A DNA stretch of 64,000 nucleotides from Pomacea canaliculata (GCF_003073045.1 NC_037599.1:1798001-1862000), one strand, 5' to 3'; shown: positions 1 through 14,510, counted from the stretch's first letter. Numbers and translations are program-made. The notes: a model not told the origin generated them from the sequence alone.

Positions 1-73
1 AGACACCAAGGATTCTTGCTTGAAATTAAAACCAGATGAAGCCATAGCGCCCGTTGGAGGGATCTGACAGTTC

Positions 74-78
74 TGTGT

Positions 79-110
<32 letters not shown>

Positions 111-126
111 TGTATGTGTGTGTGTG

Positions 127-181
<55 letters not shown>

Positions 182-209
182 GGTGCGCGTGTGTGTGTGT
201 GTGTGTGTT
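74..209. repeat. (GT)n microsatellite
   Basis: Nearly pure GT/TG dinucleotides for about 135 bp, broken by CGCGCG and TTG units. Confidence 0.95.
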
Positions 210-1734
210 GGTGCACCCACATTTGTGAAAGGGGGCAGACCTTCCCTGCGTCTGTCAGCTTGTGGACTGTCGTTTGACATGGCTTCGTACCCGTGAAATA
301 CAGACAGGCAACAAAATAGATTGAAGGAGGGGTAGATAGGGTAGGAAAGACACAGACATGGAAGATGAAAGGTGAAAGAGAGAGAGAGAGAGAGTGGAAG
401 TGAAGGAAGAAGTAGACAGGTATGTGATATATCAGGGTTAGGGGGAGGAGAAGGAGGAAGAAAGAACACGTGCCTCCAGTCGTGGACTGTCAGAGCCAAT
501 CACACACAGTTACACACGAGGTCGTCACAACAACAACGACGACAACAACAAAAACACGGGTGACATGTGACATCGAATTCCGCGCACCTTCAAGTTCGAT
601 GCTCGTTCACCAATAAAATATTTATCAGCGCACACAAGACGTTAAGAGCACGTGCAAAAAAGACATTCAGGAAGAAGCTAAAAGCTTTGGAGGAACGAAT
701 GCTGTTCATCTGCAGCAAATCCAGAGTGGAGGTGTAAAAAGAGACAGGCTGGAGGTTTGTAGCAACACTAGTGGCACTTCAACCTGTCACACCCACGGTC
801 CTCCACCCAGACTCCTTGAGGTGCATGACGACCACCACTACGACTGACCACCAGTCACGTGACTGCCATCGCTCTCTGCTTTCATTCAAGTCATCCAAGC
901 AGATGCCAATTATCATCACAAGAGAACTCCTGTATAAATTGTTTATTTCTGTTTTTTTACTTCTTTCTTTTATATTCTTCTAACCCTTACATGCATCGGT
1001 CTTTTATTGCTGTCCTCGTGTATTGTGTTTTTTCTTCTTTTCTATCCTTTGTTTATTCCTTATTGTGCGATTGTTCTAGACTTTAATGCCGGCGTTGTAA
1101 CATTGTACGTGTCTTGTTTTGTTTTGTTTTGTTTTTCTCTCTTCTGAAATATTGGCAAAAGACGAAAAACCTGGAAATTAATTGCAAACAGTTGCGATCG
1201 ACAGGAAAAATAATGGATGAGATAAAACCTTGTTTCCAAACTACACACCCTACAGACTATTGAGAAAAATTACAGTAAATGAAATGAATTACAAAAAGTG
1301 CAATAAACAGCTTTAATGACTTGTTATTTTAAAGATTCTTGCCTACTTTATCCAAAACATTGTTAAATGCGAGAAATTTCAAACTTACGAGTTAAAAAGT
1401 GTTGTTTTGTTTTATGCAGATTACGTTAAATGTTTACAAGAAACTTGTGTCAACAAAATAACTTAGACTAACCAGACACCTACAGCTACATTCTACAAAT
1501 CCATCCATTCCGGGTTTTTGTTTGTTTGTTTGTTTTTGTAGTCTGGCTTACTACGTAAAACGACAGCAAGGACTACCAATGTTACGGTTGCTCCAAGCGC
1601 CACCTAGCGCCGTCTCATTCTCACCTGTTTGCAGGTGACTGAGGTCTCTAGCATCCTGCTGATGCCATCTTGTGTTTGTCAACAGCTAAACTTTACGGCT
1701 GTGATCTGAAAACACACCTGTGTTACACTTAGAA

Positions 1735-1855
1735 AATGCCCCCCGAGAAAAGATCTGAACCCCAGACCTTATAGTTCTCAGTTTTCTGATGACAAGTCAA
1801 TGTTTTCTGTCTGTGCTGTCACCGCCATGGCACTGACATGACAGCGGCTGAAGTC
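1735..1855 (-). mobile_element. Possible tRNA-like SINE head
   Basis: The minus strand has CATGGCGGTGACAGCACAGA followed about 50 nt later by GGGGTTCAGATC, a B-box-like motif. The spacing fits a SINE head but the match is poor. Confidence 0.25.
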
Positions 1856-4800
1856 TGCCGACCAGACACACTTGGTCAGTTATGAAGAAATGATTGGCGG
1901 TAATCAGCTTTCGCCATTTCATGGTTACAAATAACCACCAGAATACAACATCAAAATATTGTTACTATTTTTAAGTGAGGGGGAGGAGGGATTGTCCAGC
2001 GAAGCGATGCCAATCATCTGTGTCTGTCTGCAGTCGTCATGGCTGAGTGAACACCGATGTGCATGCGGGGCGTGAAGGCGCGTGCACTCAACATCTCGCT
2101 TTGAAAGTCTGGATTGCGCGTGCACGCACACAAACACATAGACACTCATGCCGAAGGATGCAGAATTGTACTGACACACAGACAAGATGGCGTGCCAGAC
2201 ACTCACATGTGAGAGAAGCATTGATATTTATGTGTCCAATTCACTTAATTAAGTTGACGATTGCACCATTAGATATTTTCAACTTATTAAGTGGTTTTAG
2301 CTTAAAATAGGTTTCTATTTCCATTTAAGCTGAGCTATGTTTGTCGCGGGTCCGCCTGCCATGTCTATCATTTCCTCAGAGCACTGCATTCTTGAAAGAA
2401 AAAAAACAAACAAACAGAAGCTTAAATCAGAAAATACTCAAAGTTTTCTATCGCCACAAAACCAGTCGGAGGGATCCATTATAAACCATTTTGTTGCTCG
2501 AGTCGTCCCCCATTGCAAACAAAAAACCTTCTTCTGTATTTTGAAAGCAATGGTTGATTTTTTGCCTGTAAGCCGCCTTCAAGTTTCACGAGTCTAATCC
2601 CGCCATTGGTGCCAACCACGGAGAGTGTGGTCAACGCCTCATTGACCCGCCATCATCAAGGATTGGAACCACGCACAACACAGGAATAACACAGAACAAA
2701 TCTTGGGAAACACCAGAGAACTTTTGAAACTCTTTCACAAATAAATATAAAAACGATTTTGAAATTGCGAACACAATTACTGCAAATCAATTCAAATCCA
2801 ATTTTATTATCTGCTCAAGGACTGTGGCGGGTTCAATAATTAGTAAGCCAGTGAATTTATGAATTACTCGCCGAGAGCTCAGATTGCGGGGGCGGGCGAG
2901 GGTGGGGTGAGGTCTTGTCTCTCATTGTGCGGTCATTGACCTTTCAGGAGCAGGCACAGACGCGTGTACAGCAGTATTATAATCTTAATATACGAATATT
3001 TCACGGAAATAACAATTGAAAGACGTTTTATTGTAAACGGAATGGATTACTTCATTGTAAACTAAAGATATTTTATTATTTTATTCTTGACTAGGAATAC
3101 AATTACTATTGCAATTTCGTGTGCTTTTTGAAAGAAAAAAAATATTGCAAGCTGAACCAATAGTTGTAAGGGCAATGAGAATAATAGCAGCAAACGGTTT
3201 CTACAACAATGGCGGGGGGTAAGGAAGGAGAGTAAGTACTTAGATTTTAAAGCTCAGCCTCGTTATTTAAAAAATTAATGACAGTCGGGTAGACGGCGGA
3301 TTGCATGACCACTCGTGTCGCCTTTCCACTGATAAGACAGTCGACATTCATAACAACAAGCGAAAAAAAAAGCTTACGGACAGTTTTATGTGACTGAGGC
3401 GATAGTTATCCAAGAATGGAGGCGATTCCATCATGTCGAATGAAACAAAATACAACCTTCTGCCACAGAAAGTGATCTCATATCATCCGAATTGAATCCG
3501 ACCTTTGCGAACTCTGCTTCGCACTGCAATATCACCCAGAAGTTGCAAAGGGCAGTGGGGAGTCTCTCGCTTGAAATGAAATGAAATCTTTCATTATCCA
3601 AGTTTGTGGCACAGGTCCCCCCGCTGATGTCCTTCTAGTACAAAGGTGAAGGCCACACGAGAGGTCAGTCAAAGAGCAGCTAACATATTGAGCTTGTTTC
3701 TTGTAATATTGCCGACACGTGCCACCAGATTATTTAATTTCGGGTGCACAACATGTCCATACATCTAGTCGCACCGTGTGATGCTGTCTTAATGTTCGCT
3801 GAAGACAGGAGGACGATGTTCACACCGGGGAGAGGACGAGAAGTGGAGGATGTTTCTGTGGGCGTGTCGTTGGCGTATTTACATCTTCAGTTACTTGTAG
3901 TTACGGGTGGTGAGACAGAGCATCTGAAGGTTGTGTTGGTTTGACATTTTCCCCGACATAATCTTTTTTTATTCATTATTTATTACCTATCTAAATGCAG
4001 ACATCCAACTAAAAGAGTAAACGGGTATTTATAAAACAGCAAGCTAAATTTATTTGGATTGTGTTCAACTATTCTTTTCTAATTCGTTAGGGAAGACAAA
4101 AATCTCTCGACCTCCAGAGGAGTGCACTGGCGGGTATGTCGTGAAAGACTGAAAGTTCAAAGCTGCATGGGGAAAGACAGGAGACATGAAGACTTACCTC
4201 ACTGTCCCCCAGGTCACACAAATGTAAGTCACATTGCTCAAGGCGGGCAATGACAAGCGAAGATAACTCATCCAATTATTTGAGGAGGATTTACAATTTA
4301 ACGCTTGGCTCATGAGCGACAAAGAGAGGCAACTATGTTTAGTCCAGACAACCTTGCAGCACGTGTTCGTGACTGAGAATACGGCAAAAACTCACGCATG
4401 CGCAGCTGTTGAATTAAAGCAGCAGCCAATGAAAATGTCAAGTTCCGGAACTTGGCCTCTTACCAAGGGTTAGAGGGGAAAAAAATGTGGAATTGCTGTA
4501 AATAGCACAAATAGGCAGTGAGCGGTGGGATGCACCTTATTCCATGCTATAAATAGCTACTTGGACTAAAAATATGGCCACATGTCAGCAAACAACATCC
4601 ACAAATCACTCTTTTCACATTTTATTTCTGGTCTTGAGAGGAAGCCGTCAATGTATGTATTTACGTGTGGACTACAGTTGGAGGAAGGGAGAGATAAGGC
4701 TGCCCCAAGCTTCTTTGATGTTCTCTGTGAAAGTAGCCGCTGTAACCCCGTGAAATTTATTTAGAAAATATTTTTTAAATTAATACAAACTGCCTCGTTT

Positions 4801-6429
4801 CCACTCCTGCACATGTCGTGGGAGGAAGGTAATTAAGCACTAAAAATAGATCTTTGTTTGGTGTAATTTTTTACAAAGCTTTATTTATGTATTTGAAGAT
4901 TATGTAAACATATCTATAACGTAGTTGTATACATACAGTTTAGTTGGTCTTACACATCCATCTACTGGGTATGGAAGTGGGGTGGAAATGTACATTTTCA
5001 TGTACATCAAGGTAACATTTAAATCAAACAAAGTTAAAAGCACAAAAAATTGACATCGACATAATTCAATATAATGATGTAGGACTTTTGTCGTGAAAAT
5101 GAACTATAAATATTTTATTTAAAATGTCAACAAGGCTTTGAAAGTTAATTAGGTAAAGTCGCAAAAATAACATTTGAAGCACTCATCCATTTGTGTGGAA
5201 ATTTGTACACGAGGTTTTAATGAAAGCGAAGATGTTTGTTTTCTTACAGCCCCGCTGCCCTCTCGCCCTCGCTCCAAAAAAACGGAACATTAATTTTAAA
5301 TAAAAATGCGATGGAAGTCTATTTAATATTTAATCGCAAAAGGATTTTCATAGCCCAGCCAGCATCAACACAATGTTAGCAGTTCGTATCTGCATTCATA
5401 CTTCTTTTTTTAAGCAAAGACCATCTTTATTTCCTCCCAAACAGAGAACGCAAAAGAGTGAACCATGAGAAAATAAATTACGGGAAACAACAGACAAACT
5501 GACCGACATAAACAATGCATGTAAATTCACTCGAACAATGTTGTTAAGAGACCAGTTAATATATTTTGACTAGGAGACAGAGGTCAATGGAAGAACTAAG
5601 GTTTGTACTATTTTCTCGGACCAGAGTTTGCTGTCATTTGTTGAGGTAGACCACACACCCACTGACACACACACCCACTGACAGGACGAGCTCACCTGTC
5701 AACCAGGTGTTTGCTAGCGAAATATTCAGTGACAACTCGCCCTTCATTGCCACAAGAGTTGGCTGCTCCTGCCTACGATAGCATCCTGCTTTCTTGCCTC
5801 CTAACAAATGAGAGTATCTCGTCTGTACAAGTGTCCAATGGCAACATTCAATCAGCATTTAGCAGTTTTCCTAGTGCCGTGTGCAGAACGGAAGCTTGGG
5901 TCCTGCGCGCGGCGTTGCTGATGGCAGGTGTTCACTGTGTCCTACTCACCACTCGACTTCCGCTTATTGACAGCGCCAAGTACAGTGGAATCAAGAATAA
6001 GTTCCGAGTAGACAAAGTTGCTTTCATTACCGGCAACTATTGACAAAGTAACAAGTTGACATCGTCAGCAGCAGAAACAAAAGCAAAGGATAAAAGCGAA
6101 GCGGATAACAGTTACACGGTTGCAGATCGGTACACTTTGTCTGTGTCTGGCTCTTCCACCTTTCGCATTTTTGGATTGAAATAAATCTTTTTGATTTATG
6201 TATATGTAAATTTGGGAATATATACACACATATATAGATGATATGGCAAAGAGATCCCACTGGCATTGAAAGGCAGTAAGGAAACACCACTCTACATATT
6301 TCTATGTCGCCTCTGCAAGGATTCGTTTCTGCAATAAAAATAATGATAGTGCGACACTTCTGTGAATATATATCTACATACATCTTGAAAGACTGATAAT
6401 TTTCACACTTGTAAGGCAGGCTCCCCTCC

Positions 6430-6450
6430 TCTCTCTCTCTCTCCCTCCCA
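6430..6450. repeat. (CT)n microsatellite
   Basis: Short CT run CTCTCTCTCTCTC. Confidence 0.7.
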
Positions 6451-8229
6451 GATGTCACTTCTCATCTCCGTTCTGTACGCCTGGCAGCAAATATTCGATC
6501 TGACAATGTGTTTGTTTACTCGCACGAGTCGCGCTTTCATGTGTTCACCGAATTTCCTACCCTTTGTGCACTGCTGGCCTCCTGCTCATTAAACACGGGC
6601 TAACCATCTGAAACGAAATGTTTACCGCATGCTGCTGAGTTGGTTGTCAGCACCAAGTTCTCGCTTACAACCACAATCTTCATCTTTCAAGCTTTTAGCC
6701 ATTTACCATCCCAGAAACAAACAATGACAATTTTTTGCCTGCCTTTTTTTTAACCGTTGTGACGGTTTTCATAATATAACAGTGATCTTGTCCACCTCTC
6801 TCTTTCGCATGCTCATGTCTTGGTAAAGCCAACTGAGGACTAACAACTGCGCCCCAAGCTTCCTCTTCGTCCACCGGCAAGTGTGGACTGCGCATGCGCT
6901 GAATAACTGAAGAAGTACCTCAGTCACAATATATTAGTAACAAGGCAGACTTAACCACTGTCTCGACATTGCCTCATCCATTGAGAAGAAAGAAAAGTCT
7001 GCAGGTTAAATATACTCAGATCGATTGTAGGTCACACTATGACCTATTAAAGGCAACTCCACCCGCCTGCTGTACGCCGTGGTGTCGGGTGGCGCTGGCA
7101 CTGACAGGAATAACATGTACAGTGCCACTTCTATTTCTACCTCACACACTTTCTGGAGAGAGTGCACACACTCGTAAATTATTTGTTTGTGGCTTGTCCA
7201 ATCTCTGGCTCACTCCCTTATTCGTTCTTCTGATGTAGATGACAAAGTTGTTATCTAACATGGAGTGTAAGAGTATAAATATATAAATCAAACGTTCTTA
7301 AATATAGACGATTTCTGATCTCTGCTAATTTTGATGAAACCTAATAACACATTTATAGGATACTCCCAACCTAAGATGAGCTGTAAAGTCAGTAATTCAA
7401 TGAGAAATGTAAGCTTTGATATTCCCTCTTCAAGACAACAGCTTTATACACATATATATATATATGTATATACCATAGCATTCCGAAGTCCCTCAGGTAG
7501 GACATACCCGTTTATTAATGTGATGTTAGACTGATTTCCACACAATCAGACGACAGTGACAGTCACATGACATGCCTCACGTGCCAAGGACAGCCATGAA
7601 TATGTCATGACACTCGGTGGAAGACAGCGCCTCTCACGACAAAAGAAGGAAAGAAAAACGTGTAAAGCTATTTATACAAGGCCAGGAATAGAGGAGTGTA
7701 TGATGAAGGCAGAAACAGCCGCAAAAACGAGATTAGTCGTGTCTGCGATGATTAGAAGGCAGGTCCAACCTGTGGGCCCAGCGGCGGTCTCGTCTCAGGC
7801 TTGGTCTGCCTTTAATTGAAGAAAATAGAGAAAGTGGCTGCGAGCCTTGAGCAACCCGAGTGTTACACCATCATCCCGATCAAGGGAAGGCACCTTAGCA
7901 AGTGTCTAGGACTTTTTTTTTGTAACTTTTTTTTTTCTCTCTTCTCTGAGTCTCTCTTTCTCTCTTCCCCCAAAAGCTAAGTGAACAGCAAAATATTCAC
8001 AAAATGTGGTGAGACCTAGTGTTTCCCGTCGTTAAATTGTCTGTTTAAATAGAAATTTTAGCAAAGTTTGGCCTAGCATGTGTAATAACACACACACACA
8101 TGCACGCACACACACTCACAGGATGTTAAGAAGACCTTATTTGTTGCTGATACACAGAAAGATTTTGAACTTAGAAGATTATTATTTTATTTGCAAGCCA
8201 CATGAGTTTGAAATTCACGCTAAAATTGA

Positions 8230-8470
8230 TGTCAGTAAAAATAATTTTCTTTCCATTTTTTTATTTCTTTGTTCTTTGCTTTCAATATTTTATCAATAAT
8301 TATTTGTTCCATTTTTGTTTCTTTTCATCCTTTTCTCACTCCTCTCTTCTTTTGGTTCATGCATTATTCTTTCTTTTTCTATCCTTTTTCTTTTCTTCTT
8401 TATTTCCTTGTTTCTTTTTTATCCCTCTTTCTTTTCTATCCTTTTCCACTCTTTCATTTTTTATGGTGCA
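8230..8470. repeat. Pyrimidine-rich (T/C) tract
   Basis: About 240 bp of nearly pure T and C runs on the + strand. The hydrophobic open frames there are a composition artefact. Confidence 0.8.
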
Positions 8471-8793
8471 GTTTGTTGTCTTTAAACATACTTTGACACG
8501 ATGTACTGAGGGTTGATGTGATCACCTGTACATTGTCTGTGGAGGGATTGCCAAGGTGCCATCTGTCCCCATCATGGCGGCTGATTTCCGGTGATGGTGG
8601 TGGACAGACTGACATACGGCACTCGCTCCTAGGAGACAGTCATCATATGAAGCAGGGCAGAAGGACGCCCAATCTCCGTTTCGGGGCCAAGAATCGTGCG
8701 GACATCGAGTTCGTTGGCCCCTCCCTTTAGTTTTCCACGGCCATGCTGCTGGCCGCCAGGGGTTTGTTAGGATGCTGGCGCCAGACCTCCTCT

Positions 8794-8838
8794 ATCCCTC
8801 CTCTATTCCTCCTCTATTCCTCCTCTACCCTCCCCAGG
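8794..8838. repeat. CCTCCTCTATT tandem repeat
   Basis: Three to four copies of an 11-13-bp pyrimidine-rich unit (CTCCTCTATTC) in tandem. Confidence 0.7.
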
Positions 8839-11800
8839 AGGACGTCCCCACGTGAGTCTGGTGCGCGAGGGTTGGTGGAGTCAAGTGGCGGCAGTCGCCG
8901 AGTCAACGGACTGTACTAAGCCAACGGCTTGAGGACGTCCTGTCGTCGCCGCCGCTGGAGGTAAAGACAACCGTCTTCCATTTCAACAAAAAGCTCTGCG
9001 TCTGAGTGTTTGCACACTTGGGGGTAGGATGGTTGTAGAGACCACGGACACGGGGACGACGAGAAAGAAACGACCAAGTTCCGACAAAAATCCTGCACCG
9101 TTATCTGGCGAGAAAATGATTGAAGGACAACAACTCTCTAAGGAATTTGGAGGTTGGCGGTAAGGAGAGAACCTTGTCTGGAATCTGTGATTGGGATGTG
9201 TGGCGCTGGTGTCTGAGGAGACAATAGCTGTGATGATGTCACAGTAGAAGTTGTAGCAGCAGCAGGATAAATAGCAAGACATGTAAACGTGTAATTGTTG
9301 ATTACAGAGGTTGTGATTAGGTTAGAGGTCACAGGGAGTAATAAAGAGGAATAGGAGACAAGTGTAGGCCAAGTAATGTGAAATAGTAACGAAGATTGGT
9401 AGTCTGATAGTAGTAACAATAGCAATATCGAGAGTAATAGCATCAAAGTAAGAGTAGTACCAACAACAGTCCCAGCAATAGTCGCAGTCAAGAGCCACAG
9501 CAGGACTTAGTCAAAATAAATATCAAAAAGCGAGAAGGAGAAGTGGGAGGAGAGCGAGTTTTCTCTTGTTTTTATTTCATCTTCCTCGTAAAAGTAACAG
9601 AAGGCTTTTATATCTGTTATCGACTTATGCTCTGTACTTAGTCCTTCTGTCATTTACAAAAAGCAGACGCCACCTGCAAACCACATCACCGCCATCAGCG
9701 GTCCTCCCACAGTTACCCCATCTTGACCCCGGCGTCAATCAACCCCCGGCATGTAAGACCGAATCTCAATCTTTATCTGGAAGCCTGAATGATGCCAGTA
9801 AATCGCCAACATTAAAGGTCCCGGAAACACAATCAGCGTCGGGTGCATAACCCGGTCGTAACTCCACCCGCTGAGTGTGGCCGCTCGTGACTCACACACC
9901 CAATAAAAACATTCCTTGCACCGCGGCTGCCATGGCGACTGCCATTGTCCCCCATCGCCTCGCTCCCTCCTCACCTTCAAGGTTTTCAAAGCTGACCTAT
10001 CATCAGTACCTCAACTTCCAAACATCTTTCTCCTTCTCTTGCTCGATCTTTTGATAAGAAATTTTGCGGTCTGTTAAGTGTATTTATTTCTCGTCTGCCA
10101 GAAGTCGTCATCGTTGCCGTCGTTTAGGCAGGTGAGTTTCTGAACACTGAAGAAACACTGAAGAAAAAAAAACAATTTTTCGGCCAAATTCAATAAATCA
10201 TGGTGTGGGTTATAAATTGCCGCGTGTTCTTTACTTCCTGGACTTTACCACTCTCTCTCTGTTCTCGTCAAAAGCAAGGAATATGTTCTAGGAAGGCCAG
10301 ATAGACAGGCACTTGTTCCAAGAAAGATCAAGACATGCCTGATACATGTTCCACAGAGGAGATACAAACAGACAGGTGTCACAGTGAAGCCAAAACCTGC
10401 AGAAATGTTCGGAAGGCGCCAAGGAATGGCATATTTCCCACGAAGCCTACGAAAAAAAAAATAGTCCCCTTCTCCAAGAGGCCAAACAAATGATCAGGAT
10501 CTGACGATTTCGATACATGAGACCCCAGTTAGCTCTGTATTCTACCATTTTCCAGTAGTGAAGACATGTCAACTGTCTTGAAATAAAAAGAAGGCATATT
10601 TTAAAAGCAGTTTTAAGCAATTCTGTTTAAGCTCTCTACGAATGTGAAATTTCGGTGAAACAACTGCACGTGGAGAGTCGTACTCATACACCGTTATGTC
10701 TGTTTGACTACAGACATCGACATTTCAAACACAACAACTCAAAGAACGGAGTGATTCAGTCATGATGAATGTTTCAGTGGAACCTTTGGTGAGACGAGTG
10801 AGAAAGCAAGTGAGTAGAACTGCTCTTTCCCAGCATGATGGTTCACAAGCCCAAGGGACACAAAGCTTGTCTGTGCATTCTTCAGACCAGACACAGCCAA
10901 AGCTTCAGTGGAGTGGTTGGCAGGATTGGTGACTGTTCTGAAGTCACATCCACGTAGTCAGACTTCTTGCAATGGCCAACGAATGGCGAGTGAAAACATG
11001 CACAAGTCTGGCCAATGTTTACTGTGCAGACTACCACGCAAGACCGGAAGTCAAACTGGACAAATAATCACGACAGCGGCAGTCCATGTGAGTGGATGAA
11101 GTTTTCCTAGGGTATGAAGACAGTTGGTGATAGTAACTGAATATAGATTGGACTGGAGAAAGGGGATGAGGAACTTCGTGATTACCTTGTTCGTCCGAAC
11201 GATGGCGACAAATCAAATTCCAAAAATAATATTTTGACCAGACTTTTGTTGAAAAAAAATGTAAGTCATCTCCTCCATCTCTTGTCCATGATGTTTGCGA
11301 TCTTAAGTCTGTGGCACGAACTGGCGTGACAAGATGTCTGGCACTGGGTGGCAGCACGCGACACAGACGATGGCATTGGCCTGCACCGGAAGCAGAAAGG
11401 TCTTGTGGGTCCCCCGTCCCCACCCACAGCGCCACTGAATTATCGCCCCTTGCCTGTCTGCCGATGGTTCAGTCAGTGTGTCGTCTCATCTGTCATCAGC
11501 TCGTCTGCTGTGACTGATGCACAGTGCTGCGCGAGAAATATGCAATAAATAAATAAATAAATAAAATCAAAGAATCGAGCAGTGCAGTGGAGTGGCCCGA
11601 CCAACGACGTACCGGAAGACATTCGCGTCTCAATGTGCGCATGACAATCAAGAACAACGGGCACTAAGATGACATTCATCACAACTGTCAAACAATATAT
11701 TTATTTTATTATTGTATGCAATAGTTTTCTTTAGCATATCAATAAAAAACTTTGAGCTGTGTTTTGTGAAAGATGACTATGAACGTTGCAATCAAACTGT

Positions 11801-12073
11801 AGGGCCTGACGGCTTGAAAAAAAAAAAAGAAAAACACGTTCTTCTACTTCTTTTTTTCCTCTTCTTCCCTTTTGATGTTGTCAGGCCAAACTTCTTAATA
11901 TTACAGGTTATGCTTTCATCTATTTATGAACATTTCTTTCTGAATGGATATCATCTTATAGATGCAAAAGTAGATGCATATTATCTTATTGGAAATGCAA
12001 AAGCCCATTTCCTCCATTGGGAATGGAGAAGCTACTTATCAGCACCACCATTATTGGTTGGTTGGTTTGGTAG

Positions 12074-13973
12074 GAATGTGCTTCCACCACGAGGTGATTT
12101 CGCACCGTCAGGGGAGAGGAAACCAAAGTTCCAAGACTAAGCCCTCGACGACTAGTCCTGTGATTAGCAAAGGTCACACCTACAGAGCGTGTCCAGAGGC
12201 GAGAGCAGGACCTTTCAGTTGTGACTATGTCGAGGTGACAAGTGAGTATTTTAATCCCTGCCATTCCAGGCGCCCCTCCTTATCTTCGCTTGTTGTTTGT
12301 CAGGTCCTCGACATCAATTCTAAGTCTTGGACACCCGGATGCAGAGTTGAAGACAGGATGTGTGGACACTAATGCCGGACTCACAAAGCTTTGACACAGT
12401 TGTTGGCCGTAACTATGACGACGGCTTCTCATTTGCCCTCCAGTGACGAGGCCAGACATGTGACCTGTCTGAGATTCCTGTAGAGAACTCAGTGTCCCGT
12501 TGACCTGTCATCAAGTAGGATTTAGGCCGCCAGGTAATGAGTCCTGTCTCATCGCCAATTTTTAGTTTTAGGAAAATCGGCTAATACCTAGTTCTCAAGG
12601 TAAAGCTGATTACATTTTTTTAAACTAAATAAAAAACATGCCAGACGCCGCGAAGACTTTCATCTTAGCTCTTCACTACCAAATTAGGTTATAAGGTCAG
12701 AGGTCAGGAAAGATGGAGGGTAAGGAGTTTGGAAAGACAAGGGTCTCATCCATCTGAGTGGATGCTCGTTTTGAAGCCCGACCCTTTGCCGACCCCTCCC
12801 CCCACCCAGAGGCTAACGTGGTTACCATGGCTACCATTATCGCTGCATCTTCCAGCACCCAGGAGTACTCCGGGTCCTAAAAGGCGAGGCGGCCATCCGG
12901 GTGGAGCGAGACGCAGTGTAGTCTGGATGCCGGAGGGACCTCGATTGGCGAGTGAGTGACGGAACTAAACAACAGTCGCCTTGAGTTCCACAGGGAGGAT
13001 GTTGAGTGAGCTTTAGACGGGGTGAAGGATGTCTTATTCGACAATCCCTCCATTTTTGAATTATGCAAAAATACAGTAAACAATGACTGACCCTGTCACG
13101 TGCCGGGTACATTCTTGTGACGGACTTGATCAGAGACACCTCATTATATTCCTCCATGATGAACATCATAACAATAACAAGACTGCTTGATTTCATTGGA
13201 GTCATCTAGCTTCTCAAGAATTATTATTGTTATTATTATTATTGTTTCCCTTGTTCATAGTGTTCTAGTGTTTCGATGCATGCCTTCTCTTGCTTTATAG
13301 ACTTTCTTCACAACAACTGGTATTCGCTTTGTGGGTGGATGTCCTCCGGCCCCCTCATTTCCTTAAACACACAGTCCGCCCCTAGGGCAAACCTTCGCTC
13401 TTGACAGTCTGCTACTTCTTGTTTCGTCCAAGTTAAAATTAGCTCTTGTCTCCTTCATCTACACAAAATATAGACCGTATCTACACTCTCCTTCACGCGT
13501 GTGCCTACACACCATCCCCAGTCTGCCCACTTAATGTCTAAAACAGTTACAAGCCACCCCTACAAACCTTCTCATCACCTGCTTACCCTAATCAAGGGAT
13601 TACTACATGCTGCTTGATTCCGTGATCTCACGTGCAGGTTTAGCCCTCAACGACGAGGGTAGACTATGGATGTATCCTCCATCGATCTCGCCATGGCCGG
13701 CGGCGCACACACAAGACTTAATAGCCCGTAATAACTTGTTATTTTCCCGGAAGGAATATAATCTCAGAAAGCACGGGAGACGCGAACCTGATTTCCCTAA
13801 ACTCCACCACCAGCCAACCAGCCCCAAGCTGCAGGGCTCCGGCCAAGGGGTCCAGCCTCCACGACATCCTGGCCCTCGCCAAAGTGAGTTTCCCTCTGTC
13901 GGACCAGCATCTTGGCAAAGTGGACAAGAAGGTTGAGGTTGTGCTGCGGCAACTACTGGCTGATGTCACGTGA
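12074..13973 (+). CDS. Unrecognised multi-exon coding segment (three candidate exons)
   Basis: Three consecutive exon candidates join in phase: 12074-12241 (donor A|GTGAGT), 12856-12951 (acceptor CTTCCAG, donor GCGA|GTGAGT) and 13768-13973 (acceptor ATCTCAG, stop TGA). The joined product contains SCDYVEVTTPRSTPGPKRR, RRSVVWMPEGPRLAKSTG, APAKGSSLHDILALAK and then KVDKKVEVVLRQLLADVT at the end. Codon third positions in the last exon are G/C-rich, unlike the surrounding DNA. An internal donor-like AAA|GTGAGT at 13883 could end this exon in phase 0 and let the gene continue rightward. I do not recognise the protein. The first exon's left boundary is the least certain, and no start codon or upstream exon was identified. 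Confidence 0.4.
12821..12834 (+). promoter_or_regulatory. X-box-like 14-mer GTTACCATGGCTAC
   Basis: It matches the X-box consensus GTHNYYATRRNAAC at 13 of 14 positions. It lies 22 bp before an exon candidate acceptor rather than in an evident promoter, so function is doubtful. Confidence 0.25.
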
Positions 13974-14510
13974 TGGCTGCTATGTCACGTGTAGGCTGTG
14001 CAAGGTTCGTCGTCGTCGGCAGGGAGACTGGTGACACGAGGAACTGATGTTGCTTCTCCGTTTTAAAATTTGAACCGTAGTTATTTTCTATAAACTATTT
14101 TCTAGCAATTTTCTCAGTTTTTTATTGACTTCACGGGACGCTGAGGACAGAGAGTAAAGCGTTATTTTCTTCACCAACGACAATGAGGCTGTTTCTTTTC
14201 TTCTCAAAATAAATTAATTAATTAAAAAAAGATAAAAGTTTTAACCTTCGAGGAGTATTTTGAGCACGAAATACTACTCCAGGATCAGACCATCGTGTCA
14301 TGGCCCCTCCCTCGGGCTCAGGAAAACACGAGTGTTAACAATCAACGGGCAGAGAATGCCTGTACGAACTCTTTGCAGAAACAAACCCACTGAATTAGCT
14401 CCCCTTCTAAAAGATGGAGGAGGAGGTTAGTGTGCTGAGCATGAGGACGAGCTGCCAAAGATGGAATATCGCGGTATGTGCATGCGTGTATGTGTTTTAA
14501 CTCCAATTAG

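Larger units (their letters stand above)
1..12073. other. No supportable gene; noncoding with microsatellites
   Basis: I see no exon set with splice signals and phase agreement here. Open frames are short and either repeat-driven (GT, CA, T/C tracts) or without recognisable content. A Ser/Pro-rich open stretch at about 9660-9850 and a donor-like GGAG|GTAAAG at 8960 are the only weak hints. This part is rich in CACGTG palindromes, for example at 649, 856, 3716 and 4360. Confidence 0.5.

Noticed and set aside
26..499. Long open frames of repeated His-Thr or Cys-Val on both strands
   Set aside because: Translation of the GT/CA microsatellite; no start context, splice sites or homology.
4195..4275. 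Minus-strand exon LDELSSLVIARLEQCDLHLC with GAG|GTAAGT donor
   Set aside because: A stop codon lies immediately upstream with no acceptor between, and no partner exon was found.
9924..9937. X-box GCTGCCATGGCGAC
   Set aside because: Two mismatches at key consensus positions and no gene start nearby.
11031..11435. 134-codon open frame on the minus strand
   Set aside because: No conserved-looking segments, no splice signals in keeping, and competing frames of similar length on the + strand.
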